8,903 nt of DNA from Patescibacteria group bacterium (lineage in GTDB: Bacteria > Patescibacteriota > Andersenbacteria > UBA10190): the NCBI GenBank assembly GCA_022574795.1, contig JACZRJ010000009.1, forward strand, positions 1 to 8,903, in the 5' to 3' direction. Position numbers and translations under genes: made by a program. The notes under the pieces are model-generated. The model made no database searches. It was not told the DNA's origin and saw nothing but the letters and a program-made list of their open reading frames with translations. Shown here in pieces: positions 1 to 6,774 of the stretch. The first letter of the stretch is position 1. Each line of letters begins with the position of its first letter.

Positions 1-1
1 C

Positions 2-1138
2 AAAGAGAGGAAGCTTGAGCAGGAGCTGTTGGCGCAGACGGTGTCTACGGCTATCCGCATGCTAGATAATGTCATCAGTCTCAATTTTTACCCGACTAAG
101 GAAGCTAAAAATTCTAATCTTAAGCACCGACCGATTGGTTTAGGGATTATGGGTCTGCAAGATACCTTGTATGAACTGGGTATGTCGTTTGACAGTGAGG
201 CGGCGGTTAACTTTTCTGACGAAGCCATGGAATTTGTGGCCTATCATGCAATTTTGGGTTCCTCCAAGTTAGCTCGTGAGCGTGGTACCTATGCCAGCTA
301 TCGGGGTTCTAAGTGGGACCGTGGATTATTTCCATTGGATACCCTGGAGTTACTTGAGCGGGAGCGAGGCCTTGAGACTGGTGTGCCTAAAACGGCCAAG
401 CTGAGTTGGCAAGTGGTCAAGGATCATGTGGCCAAGTTTGGTATGCGCAATTCTAATACCATGGCGATAGCACCAACGGCCACCATTGCGAATATTAGCG
501 GGGTCTTTCCCTCAATTGAGCCGATCTACAAGAATGTCTATGTGAAATCTAACTTCTCAGGAGAATTTACGACCAACAATGAATATCTGGTTAGTGAGTT
601 GCAGCGACGAGGGCTTTGGGGTGATGAGATGCTCGAAAAACTCAAGTATTACGATGGTAGTGTGCAGGAGATTCCCGAAATACCGGATGTGTTGAAGGCT
701 AAATATAAAGAAGTGTTTGAGATTGATTCAATCTGGATTCTCAGGCACGCGGCTCGGCGGGGTAAATGGATTGACCAAAGCCAGTCGCTTAATATCTTCG
801 TCAACACAACCTCGGGTAAAGTGTTGTCGGATGTTTATATCAATGCTTGGCGGATGGGTCTTAAAACAACCTATTACTTACGTTCCTTGGCCGCCTCAAC
901 GGTAGAAAAGAGCACGCTGGATGTAACGAAAAAGATTGATGAGAGTTTAACGCCTGAGGCACCAGCACAAGTTACGGCAGCTGCGCCAATTGCTCGCGAG
1001 CCCGCGGCAGTGTCGCCGCCGGTTAGTCAGGCGGTATCGGGGGCGGCGCGCTCGGTAGCGAGGGCTCCTGAGGTAGCGGCGGCACCGAAACCTAAAATCT
1101 ATATTGCTGATGAGGCGATTTGTGAGGCTTGCGAATAA
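2..1138 (+). CDS. nrdA: Ribonucleoside-diphosphate reductase, class I alpha (large) subunit, 3' part
   Basis: This is the C-terminal 378 residues of the catalytic subunit that reduces ribonucleoside diphosphates to deoxyribonucleotides in the cytoplasm, working with NrdB. The frame is open to the left edge, so the true start lies outside; a TTG at 29 is internal. Visible family marks are the TAIRMLDNVI...NFYPT segment near the beginning, the PTATIANISG loop (473-502) followed by SIEPIY, and the tandem tyrosines of KTTYYLRS (872-877), which in the family relay the radical to the active site. The protein ends in CEACE, with Cys codons at 1121 and 1130; a C-terminal Cys pair re-reduces the active site in this family. 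The radical-bearing Cys and allosteric domains must lie upstream, off the window. An Ala/Pro-rich linker (about 935-1096) joins the core to the Cys tail. nrdB follows after 30 nt, so co-transcription is likely. Confidence 0.96.
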   Translation, partial: KERKLEQELLAQTVSTAIRMLDNVISLNFYPTKEAKNSNLKHRPIGLGIMGLQDTLYELGMSFDSEAAVNFSDEAMEFVAYHAILGSSKLARERGTYASYRGSKWDRGLFPLDTLELLERERGLETGVPKTAKLSWQVVKDHVAKFGMRNSNTMAIAPTATIANISGVFPSIEPIYKNVYVKSNFSGEFTTNNEYLVSELQRRGLWGDEMLEKLKYYDGSVQEIPEIPDVLKAKYKEVFEIDSIWILRHAARRGKWIDQSQSLNIFVNTTSGKVLSDVYINAWRMGLKTTYYLRSLAASTVEKSTLDVTKKIDESLTPEAPAQVTAAAPIAREPAAVSPPVSQAVSGAARSVARAPEVAAAPKPKIYIADEAICEACE

Positions 1139-1168
1139 ACAGTATCCATAACAAACTAATACGCTGCT

Positions 1169-2233
1169 ATGAATGACCAAGCACCAGGTATGTTGATGGG
1201 GATTCCGAAGGGGGGCGGGAAGGGTAATGAGGAGAAGACCATTCTCAATTGCTCAACGACTGATCCGAATAAGATTTTGCCCATGAAGTATAAATGGGCT
1301 CGGCAACACTATAAGACAGGGGTGGCCAATAATTGGACTCCCGAGGAGGTCAACATGCAGAAAGATGTTGAGACTTGGCGGAATCCCAAAGCTCTGACTC
1401 AGGATGAGCGGCGGCTGATCATGCGTAATATGGGATTTTTCTCCACGGCCGAGAGCCTGACGGCTAACAACATTGTCCTGATTCTCTATAAGCACATAAC
1501 GAATCCTGAGTGTCGCCAGTATTTGCTTCGCCAAGCCTATGAGGAAGCGGTTCATACCGATACCTTTATCTATTGCTGTGACACGCTGGGGTTGGATGCG
1601 GATGAGGTTTACAACATGTACCTGGAGGTAGAGAGTATCAAAGCTAAGGATGAGTATGTGGTGAATATGACTAAGTCTATTCTTGATCCTAACTTCAGTA
1701 CGAAAGGTACCGAAAATATTCAGCGCTTCGTTCATGATCTGGTGGGCTTTTACGTCATTATGGAAGGTATTTTCTTTTACGCTGGTTTTGTGATGATGTT
1801 ATCTTTCTTGCGGCAAAATAAGATGGTAGGAGTGGCCGAGCAATTCCAGTTCATCTTGCGTGATGAATCAGTTCATTTGGCTTTCGGAGTAGATCTGATC
1901 AACACGATCATCGACGAAAATCCGGCCATTTGGACGCCTGAGTTCAAGGAGACAATCACTGAGCGGGTTCGAGAGGCAGTGGAGCTTGAAATGGCCTATG
2001 CTGCTGATTGTTTGCCTCGCGGAATCTTAGGTCTGAATGCTTCATCGGTGGGGGAATACGTGCAATATATAGCTGACCGTCGCTTGAAGAAAATTCGCTT
2101 GGATAGCATCTACGGCACCAAGAATCCCTTTCCTTGGATGAGCGAGATTATTGACTTAAGGAAAGAAAAGAATTTCTTTGAAACGCGGGTTACGGAGTAC
2201 CAAACGGCCGGCATGCTTAGCTGGGACGAGTAA
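1169..2233 (+). CDS. nrdB: Ribonucleoside-diphosphate reductase beta (small) subunit, class Ic type
   Basis: This 354-residue protein is the metal-cofactor subunit that starts catalysis in NrdA. Six candidate ligands are visible: E95 (STAESL), E126 and H129 (EEAVH), E199 (VIMEG), E233 and H236 (RDESVH). The site where most NrdB proteins carry the radical Tyr, four residues after H129, is F133 (codon 1565-1567). Glu rather than Asp at the first ligand, and every ligand at +6 relative to the C. trachomatis numbering I recall (E89, E120, H123, F127, E193, E227, H230), point to class Ic with a Mn/Fe cofactor. Y344 near the C-terminus corresponds to the interface Tyr of the electron relay. The start at ATG 1169 is the first in frame; no Shine-Dalgarno is evident, and ATGs at 1190 and 1196 are alternatives in a Gly-rich, poorly conserved N-terminus. 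It follows nrdA closely. The family call is firm; the metal content is inference. Confidence 0.96.
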   Translation: MNDQAPGMLMGIPKGGGKGNEEKTILNCSTTDPNKILPMKYKWARQHYKTGVANNWTPEEVNMQKDVETWRNPKALTQDERRLIMRNMGFFSTAESLTANNIVLILYKHITNPECRQYLLRQAYEEAVHTDTFIYCCDTLGLDADEVYNMYLEVESIKAKDEYVVNMTKSILDPNFSTKGTENIQRFVHDLVGFYVIMEGIFFYAGFVMMLSFLRQNKMVGVAEQFQFILRDESVHLAFGVDLINTIIDENPAIWTPEFKETITERVREAVELEMAYAADCLPRGILGLNASSVGEYVQYIADRRLKKIRLDSIYGTKNPFPWMSEIIDLRKEKNFFETRVTEYQTAGMLSWDE

Positions 2234-2258
2234 TGATGTGCCGGCTAGTTTATTTTGC
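2218..2258 (+). terminator. Candidate intrinsic terminator at the nrdB 3' end
   Basis: TAGCTGG (2218-2224) can pair with CCGGCTA (2241-2247) through one T-G wobble, with a 16-nt loop containing the nrdB stop codon. A T-rich tail, GTTTATTTTG, follows at once. The same right arm can instead pair as TGCCGGC (2239-2245) with GCCGGCA (2207-2213), a perfect 7-bp stem with a longer loop. Either form would end the nrdAB transcript. The stems are short and the T tract is interrupted, so the call is tentative. Confidence 0.4.
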
Positions 2259-2295
2259 AGATGCTGCTAAGCTAAGGTTGTGATTCTTGAGAGCA

Positions 2296-2315
2296 TATAA
2301 ACGGTTAGGAGGTGG
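2296..2315 (+). promoter_or_regulatory. -10-like box and strong Shine-Dalgarno before the small membrane protein gene
   Basis: AGGAGGTGG at 2307-2315 is a near-ideal Shine-Dalgarno, ending 7 nt before ATG 2323, and it decides that start over an in-frame TTG at 2287. TATAAA at 2296-2301 matches a sigma70 -10 box at five of six positions, but no convincing -35 lies at the right distance (TTGTGA at 2278 is too close). If it is used, transcription would begin almost at the Shine-Dalgarno. The ribosome binding site is well supported; the promoter is weak. Confidence 0.55.
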
Positions 2316-2322
2316 CATACTT

Positions 2323-2574
2323 ATGATCGATAATAATAAGAGTTTACAGTTATGGGCTGCGGTGTTGTTGCTGGTTGGTGGTCTTATTCATCTGATTCCG
2401 CCGCTGTATACGGGGTTGAGAAGTATGACTGGAGGAACGCCATGGATCCAAATAGTTATTGGTGTAATATCGGTTATCGCTGCGCTGGTCATGTTTGCCG
2501 GAGATAAGCAAACCGGTGGCGAGAGTGCTAACCCATCAACTCCACCAACTCCACCAACTCCACCAACGCCATAG
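2323..2574 (+). CDS. Small two-helix membrane protein with Thr-Pro-Pro repeat tail, function unknown
   Basis: I do not recognise a named family for this 83-residue protein. A short polar N-terminus (MIDNNKS) leads into a hydrophobic helix at about residues 8-29, a loop with GLRSMTGGTP, and a second helix at about 41-60. A polar tail follows from residue 61. The tail ends in a regular PSTPPTPPTPPTP series encoded by a 9-nt tandem repeat. Both ends are predicted on the same side of the membrane; which side is unclear, since charge is sparse (K6; R33 in the loop; D61 and K62 after helix 2). The start is fixed by the strong Shine-Dalgarno at 2307-2315, so the 12 extra residues available from TTG 2287 are unlikely. 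It sits alone between nrdB and murB, with terminator-like hairpins on both sides, suggesting its own transcript. A proline-rich tail could cross or bind the cell wall, but that is a guess. Confidence 0.75.
   Translation: MIDNNKSLQLWAAVLLLVGGLIHLIPPLYTGLRSMTGGTPWIQIVIGVISVIAALVMFAGDKQTGGESANPSTPPTPPTPPTP
2533..2571 (+). repeat. 9-nt tandem repeat encoding Thr-Pro-Pro
   Basis: The unit ACTCCACCA occurs three times perfectly (2539-2565). A partial, slightly altered copy (ACGCCA, 2566-2571) follows and ends at the TAG stop; a related CCATCA precedes it. The unit is three codons long, so gain or loss of copies would change the tail length of the protein without shifting frame. Confidence 0.9.
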
Positions 2575-2597
2575 ATACAACAGTAGTTTGACGGTAG

Positions 2598-2625
2598 GTT
2601 GCTCGTCTTTATAGAGGCGAGCAGC
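2598..2625 (+). terminator. Hairpin between the small membrane gene and murB
   Basis: GTTGCTCGTCT (2598-2608) pairs with AGGCGAGCAGC (2615-2625) in an 11-bp stem containing two G-T wobbles, closed by the 6-nt loop TTATAG. It is the strongest hairpin I see in the window. No run of T follows, so it is not a classic intrinsic terminator on this strand; it could stabilise the upstream mRNA end or act with another factor. It lies 23 nt after the upstream stop codon and about 40 nt before murB. Confidence 0.35.
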
Positions 2626-2666
2626 TTGCGTCAAGGACTGCTCTGCAGTAAGACTTGGTTATAGTT

Positions 2667-3734
2667 ATGTCTCAATTGATGCAACAGAATGTGTTGTTGG
2701 CCCCGCTAACCACGATTGGCTTGGGGGGAGCGGCGAAATATTATGCGCGAGGTAGCTCGGTTGAAGAAATAAAGGAGGCCCTGACCTTTGCCCAGCACCA
2801 TGATCTGGCGGTGCAGGTGATGGCTGGAGGCAGCAATACGGTGTTTCCAGAGGCGGGTTTTTCCGGCCTGGTTTTAAAAGTTGAACTGGCCGGAGTTGAG
2901 CTTGATGAGGATGGTACGGTGGTCGCTGCGGCTGGTGAGTCTTGGGATCGTCTAGTGCAGCAAGCTATTAAATTAGGGCTGGCTGGCCTCGAAAATTTAT
3001 CGGGCATACCAGGTTCAGTGGGGGCTACCCCCATCCAAAATGTGGGGGCGTATGGTCAGGAGGTGGCTCAAACAATTACGTCGCTGAAAGCGATTGATCG
3101 AGCAACTCTTAAGGAAGTAGTTTTCAGCAACGATGACTGCCAGTTTGTCTATCGGAGTAGCCGGTTTAAGGGTAACGATCGTGATCGTTTCATTATTACC
3201 GCAGTGACCTATCAGCTTAGGCCTCAGGGTGAGGCGACGCTAGTCTATCCTCAGTTGCGCGAGGCTTTGAATGATGGCCAGGCCCTCGCTAACCTGGCGC
3301 CAGGCCAGGCGCAGCTGACGGTTGTTCGAGAAGCAGTCTTATTGCTTCGGCAAGCCAAATCCATGGTGATTGACGAGGCTGATCCGCATTCGCGATCGTG
3401 TGGCTCCTTTTTTATGAACCCACAGCTTACCGCAGCTGAGCTGGAGCAGCTGACCAGGCGACATCATGAGGCCGGTGGCCAGGGTAGCGTGCCAACGTTT
3501 GTTGATAGCGATGATGGCGCAGCTCGGGTACCGGCCGCTTGGTTGATTGAGCAGTCTGGTTTTGCCAAGGGTGATCGACGTGATAATGTCGGTATCTCAC
3601 CGAATCATGCCCTAGCTTTAGTGAACTATGGGGGAACTACCAAGGCATTGTTGGCACTGGCCGGTGAGATTATCGCTGTGGTCAAGAAGCGTTTTGATAT
3701 TGAACTGATTATCGAGCCAGTCGTCGTGGATTGA
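2667..3734 (+). CDS. murB: UDP-N-acetylenolpyruvoylglucosamine reductase
   Basis: MurB is the cytoplasmic FAD enzyme that uses NADPH to reduce UDP-GlcNAc-enolpyruvate to UDP-MurNAc, the second committed step of peptidoglycan synthesis. From ATG 2667 the protein has 355 residues, close to other long MurB proteins. FAD-domain marks are TTIGLGG (15-21), AGGSN (53-57) and the long GIPGSVGATPIQNVGAYGQEV stretch. The substrate-domain YR pair is at 162-163, the proton-donor Ser lies in SCGSFF (S247), and the catalytic Glu near the end is in IIEPVVVD (E350). The segment MVIDEADPHSRSCGSFF and the C-terminal AAWLIEQSGFAKG resemble actinobacterial MurB as I recall it. The family often has Lys after GSFF; here it is Met. 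The start is uncertain: TTG 2655 and ATG 2679 are in frame, and none has a clear ribosome binding site. The methyltransferase gene follows after 38 nt. Confidence 0.96.
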   Translation: MSQLMQQNVLLAPLTTIGLGGAAKYYARGSSVEEIKEALTFAQHHDLAVQVMAGGSNTVFPEAGFSGLVLKVELAGVELDEDGTVVAAAGESWDRLVQQAIKLGLAGLENLSGIPGSVGATPIQNVGAYGQEVAQTITSLKAIDRATLKEVVFSNDDCQFVYRSSRFKGNDRDRFIITAVTYQLRPQGEATLVYPQLREALNDGQALANLAPGQAQLTVVREAVLLLRQAKSMVIDEADPHSRSCGSFFMNPQLTAAELEQLTRRHHEAGGQGSVPTFVDSDDGAARVPAAWLIEQSGFAKGDRRDNVGISPNHALALVNYGGTTKALLALAGEIIAVVKKRFDIELIIEPVVVD

Positions 3735-3772
3735 TTTGCAGCTGGCGGGTTAAGGTGTGCTAGGCTTAGTTG

Positions 3773-4357
3773 ATGATTGAGCTTAGTTATTTTGAGCGGT
3801 GGTGGCTCAATAGTTGGCCGCATCGGTTGCATATTCAGCGGTATGTTCCCAAATTATTGAAAAGTTCCCCAGCGCCTATTGTCGGCGAGGTTCTTGAAGT
3901 TGGTGCTGGCAGTGGCTGGAGTTCGCGGCGGGTACTGGAAACATTTCCGCAGGTTGAATTGACGGCGATTGATGTTGACCCGCGGGCGGCTAAATCATTC
4001 GCTAAGCTCAAGGAGAAATATGGTCGCCGCTTAAAATTTTCCGAGGCTGATGTCATGCATTTACCGTATGATCGAGCCTCTTTTGATTTTGTCTTAGCTA
4101 TTCATGTGCTCCATCATGTGGAGCACTTGCCCCAAGCGCTGCGAGAGCTGATACGGGTATTGCGTCCTGGTGGACTGATTGGAATTGCTGACGAGAATCA
4201 ACATTTAGTTGTTGGTCCACTCAGATGGTTGTGGCCAGCCTTGCATCGAATCAACGCGAAGGAGTTGACCGAGACCTTGGAGGCTGAAGGCGCAGAAATA
4301 GTGTCGAGTGTCGGGACGGTCCATTTTAGTATTTGGGCCCGCAAGCCTTATACCTAA
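3773..4357 (+). CDS. Class I SAM-dependent methyltransferase, substrate unknown
   Basis: A 194-residue single-domain enzyme of the small-molecule methyltransferase type (Methyltransf_11-like). Motif I is VLEVGAGSGW (40-49), the SAM-binding glycine loop; the acidic end of strand 2 is in AIDVDP (about 66-71). Motif II follows in the ADVMHLPYDRASFD segment (93-106), then VLHHVEHL and RVLRPGG (128-134), all typical of Rossmann-fold methyltransferases. The N-terminal 35 residues are aromatic- and basic-rich (YFERWWLNSWPHRLH), perhaps a cap or membrane-contact helix. Nothing in the sequence fixes the acceptor: lipid, quinone or other small molecules are all possible. ATG 3773 is chosen; a TTG directly before it is also in frame, and neither has a good Shine-Dalgarno. 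It lies 38 nt after murB and 49 nt before the aminopeptidase gene on the same strand, so it may share their transcript. Confidence 0.9.
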   Translation: MIELSYFERWWLNSWPHRLHIQRYVPKLLKSSPAPIVGEVLEVGAGSGWSSRRVLETFPQVELTAIDVDPRAAKSFAKLKEKYGRRLKFSEADVMHLPYDRASFDFVLAIHVLHHVEHLPQALRELIRVLRPGGLIGIADENQHLVVGPLRWLWPALHRINAKELTETLEAEGAEIVSSVGTVHFSIWARKPYT

Positions 4358-4370
4358 CCAGCAGGCGGAG

Positions 4371-4401
4371 TTGCACATTTTCGTTTTTGTAGTATGGTGA
4401 T
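4371..4401 (+). promoter_or_regulatory. Possible promoter and weak ribosome site before pepA
   Basis: TTGCAC (4371-4376) and TATGGT (4393-4398) are separated by 16 nt and loosely resemble sigma70 boxes (three and four of six matches). Transcription from it would start almost at ATG 4407. GGTGAT (4396-4401), 5 nt before that ATG, overlaps the -10-like box and could pair with the 16S rRNA tail, so the two readings compete. Weak evidence. Confidence 0.22.
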
Positions 4402-4406
4402 GGGTT

Positions 4407-5918
4407 ATGTCATTAACGTTCACGGTAGCTGCTGAGAAGGCCCAACGGGCCAAGGCCGACATTGTTGTTTTGCCAATGACAACCTGGCGGGACCTGGCTG
4501 AAACGTTTCCGGCTCCTGAGGCACGAGAAATCAAACGAGAAGCAAAACAAAGAGATTTTTTCGGTCGGTGGGGAACGGCGGTAGTTTTGCCCGTCAAGAA
4601 GGGTTGGCAGGCTGACTATGTTGCTTTGGTTGCTTTGGGATCTAATGAGCCAGGCTGGCGCCGAGCTGAGGGATTACGTCGAGGTTTAGCCACAGTTATG
4701 CAGAAGGCACGAAGAGATGCTCTGGCCAGTGTCGCTATTGCCTTGACTGGTTTTAAGGACGCTGACCAGTTAGCGCGAGCTGCGGTTGAAGGTGCTTACA
4801 TGGCAAATTATCGCTTTACAGAGTACTCAGAGAAATTACGCAAGCGGCAGGCTCGATTCGGGCTTAAGAAGGTACTCGTGCTAACGGACCAGCAGCAGTT
4901 GGAGGCAGTTCAGGGGGCAGTGGCAGAAGCGAAGCTGGTGATGCCCGGGGTGGAGTTGGCCCGAGATTTAGTTAATCAACCGGCTGAACATATGTCTCCG
5001 AGCCGCTTGGCGGAGGAAGCGCAACGCCTAGCTCATGAGGCCGACAACATTAGCGTCAAGATATTCAATCGTGAGCAGGCTAGGCGAGAAAATTTTAACG
5101 CTTTCTTGGCGGTGGCCCGGGGATCAAGCGAAGAGCCTTACGTGATTCAGTTGAGCTATTCTCCAAGCGATAGTGATAGCAACACCAAGAAGATTTGGTT
5201 GGTCGGTAAGGGTATTACCTTTGATTCTGGAGGACTTTCAATCAAGCCAGCTGACAGCATGGAAACCATGAAAATTGATATGGCCGGGGCGGCCAATGTG
5301 CTGGGGGTCTTTGCTATTCTGCAGGCACTGAAACCAAATGTTGAAATACACGGGTTGATTGCCGCCTGCGAAAACATGCCGTCGGGAGATGCCTATCGGC
5401 CTGGTGATATTGTCACTGCCATGAACGGTACAACGATTGAGGTGCTTAACACTGACGCTGAGGGGCGGATTACTTTGGCTGATTCTTTGGTGTATGCGGC
5501 GCACAACAAGCCGGACGTAATTATTGATATGGCAACCTTGACCGGCGCCTGCGTGGTGGCGTTGGGAGAGTCCATTGCTGGCCTGTTTAGCAATGACCAG
5601 GCGCTTGGTGACCAAGTGTTGGCGGGTGCCCAGCGGGCTGGCGAAGGTATGGTTCAGTTACCGATGCCGGAGGAATATCGAGCAAATCTTGACAGCGCAG
5701 TGGCCGATTTACGAAATATTGCGACGACGCGTTATGGTGGCGCTTCGATGGCGGCACTTTTTCTTCAGGAATTCGTGGCTGACATTCCCTGGGTGCATAT
5801 CGATCTGGCGGGGCCATCATTTGCGGAACGACCGCAATTGTCCTACTGGGCCAAGGGAGCTACCGGTTTTGGCGTACGGTCTATCGTTGAATACTTGAAA
5901 TCGATTAGCCCACAATAA
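4407..5918 (+). CDS. pepA: Leucyl aminopeptidase, peptidase family M17
   Basis: This 503-residue cytosolic exopeptidase removes N-terminal residues, classically Leu, using a two-metal site (Zn or Mn); the family forms hexamers. The length is standard. The N-terminal half is the poorly conserved macrodomain-like region. The catalytic half begins near ARDLVNQPAEHMSP (185-198). Metal-site residues are all present: K268 and D273 in VGKGITFDSGG, D291 in KIDMAGAA, and D350 and E352 in NTDAEGR, with the catalytic Arg at 354. TLTGACVVALG and the C-terminal GATGFGVRSIVEYL are also typical. Some M17 proteins double as DNA-binding regulators; nothing here shows that. ATG 4407 is preceded by GGTGAT, a partial ribosome site. 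The gene converges on znuB, with only 26 nt between their stop codons. Confidence 0.96.
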   Translation: MSLTFTVAAEKAQRAKADIVVLPMTTWRDLAETFPAPEAREIKREAKQRDFFGRWGTAVVLPVKKGWQADYVALVALGSNEPGWRRAEGLRRGLATVMQKARRDALASVAIALTGFKDADQLARAAVEGAYMANYRFTEYSEKLRKRQARFGLKKVLVLTDQQQLEAVQGAVAEAKLVMPGVELARDLVNQPAEHMSPSRLAEEAQRLAHEADNISVKIFNREQARRENFNAFLAVARGSSEEPYVIQLSYSPSDSDSNTKKIWLVGKGITFDSGGLSIKPADSMETMKIDMAGAANVLGVFAILQALKPNVEIHGLIAACENMPSGDAYRPGDIVTAMNGTTIEVLNTDAEGRITLADSLVYAAHNKPDVIIDMATLTGACVVALGESIAGLFSNDQALGDQVLAGAQRAGEGMVQLPMPEEYRANLDSAVADLRNIATTRYGGASMAALFLQEFVADIPWVHIDLAGPSFAERPQLSYWAKGATGFGVRSIVEYLKSISPQ

Positions 5919-5924
5919 TTGCGA

Positions 5925-5950
5925 GCTTAAGGCCACTGAAATTTTTAAGC
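5925..5950. terminator. Weak inverted repeat between the convergent pepA and znuB genes
   Basis: GCTTAA (5925-5930) and TTAAGC (5945-5950) form a 6-bp inverted repeat with a 14-nt loop that includes an A/T-rich stretch. Its position between two convergent stop codons is where a shared bidirectional terminator is expected, but the stem is short, A/T-rich and lacks a proper T tail on either side. Confidence 0.22.
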
Positions 5951-6754
5951 GCTTCGTAGCCGAGCTACCAGAAAGGAAGTGGCAAAAAGGGTCGCTCCTA
6001 CTAACACGACGGTGGGCCCTGAAGGCAGGCTCAAAAGAGCGCTACTTAGCATACCAACGAGCACTGCAATCAAGCTAACGGCCACACTCACGCCAATCAT
6101 CGAAGACATGGACCTGGTCAGATTTTGGGCGGTAGCAGCTGGAATAACAATCATAGCAGTGATGAGAATAATGCCGACGAGCTTAATAGAAATTGCTATC
6201 ACGGCGGCGAGCATGAGCAGAAAGAGCAGCTCGTAGCGAGGCACAGCAATACCCTGGCTGCGAGCCAAAGCCTCATTAAAAGTAATCAGCAATAAGCGCT
6301 TACCACTGGTCACCAGAATGACGCCGACGACGATGGCGATGATTATACTGGTTACAATATCGACATTGCTGACGGTGAGAATGTCGCCAAAGAGGAAGGA
6401 GACGAGATCAGTTTGAAAGCCTGGGGTGAGCTGCACAATGATGACGCCGAGAGCGACGGCCGCGGGGAAGAACACCCCGAGGAGGGTGTCGAGGTGCAAG
6501 TGGGAGTAGTGGCGCAGGAGAGCAATGCCGGCGGCTACGAGCAGGGCGAAGACGAGAGCGGCGAAGAAAGGATCGGTCTTTAGTAGCAGGCCTAGGGCAA
6601 TTCCGGTTAGCGCTGAGTGGCCAATGGCGTCGGCGAAAAATGACATACGGCGTAGGACGACAAAGACACCAAGGACTGCCATCAGCACGCCTAAGATTAG
6701 TCCGGTTATCAGGGCGCGCTGGAAAAAGGGGAAGAGTAATAGTTCTAGCATCAT
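5945..6754 (-). CDS. znuB: Metal ABC transporter permease (ABC-3 family, ZnuB/MntB/TroC type)
   Basis: A 269-residue integral membrane protein that forms the channel of a zinc, manganese or iron importer. It is hydrophobic throughout, with about eight helices. Conserved ABC-3 segments are visible: RRMSFFADAIGHSALTGIAL (35-54), LFGDIL (121-126), the cytoplasmic coupling stretch FNEALARSQGIAV (159-171), VGIILITAMIVIPAATA (193-209) and SGPTVVLV (245-252). The metal cannot be told from the permease alone; the symbol follows the commonest name for the family. The start may be either of two adjacent ATGs (6754 or 6751). It lies 20 nt downstream of znuC on the same strand and must be co-transcribed with it. 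No binding-protein gene (znuA-like) is in the window; the permease ends the visible operon. Confidence 0.94.
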   Translation of the reverse strand: MMLELLLFPFFQRALITGLILGVLMAVLGVFVVLRRMSFFADAIGHSALTGIALGLLLKTDPFFAALVFALLVAAGIALLRHYSHLHLDTLLGVFFPAAVALGVIIVQLTPGFQTDLVSFLFGDILTVSNVDIVTSIIIAIVVGVILVTSGKRLLLITFNEALARSQGIAVPRYELLFLLMLAAVIAISIKLVGIILITAMIVIPAATAQNLTRSMSSMIGVSVAVSLIAVLVGMLSSALLSLPSGPTVVLVGATLFATSFLVARLRSA

Positions 6755-6774
6755 GGTGGTAGTAGCCAGTTTAT

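Noticed and set aside
1253..1735. 160-codon open frame on the - strand opposite nrdB
   Set aside because: It lies wholly antisense to well-conserved nrdB, has no family resemblance and no ribosome site; a codon-bias shadow.
2287..2322. TTG start giving a 95-residue version of the small membrane protein
   Set aside because: The strong Shine-Dalgarno at 2307-2315 lies inside this extension and is correctly spaced for ATG 2323.
2533..2571. Tandem repeat as a CRISPR remnant
   Set aside because: Units are 9 nt, contiguous, in frame and without spacers; it is coding repeat sequence.
3293..3304. Perfect 12-bp palindrome CCTGGCGCCAGG within murB
   Set aside because: It lies mid-gene in a Gly/Ala/Gln-coding loop with neighbouring GGCCAGG repeats; it is most simply codon-driven, with no sign of an operator or insertion.
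3732..3734. TGA after murB as a possible recoded Gly or Trp codon
   Set aside because: MurB proteins normally end just after the EP motif, as here, and no in-frame TGA interrupts any gene in the window, so the standard code fits.
4205..4597. 130-codon open frame on the - strand across the methyltransferase end and pepA start
   Set aside because: It overlaps two supported genes and encodes a low-quality basic sequence with no motif.
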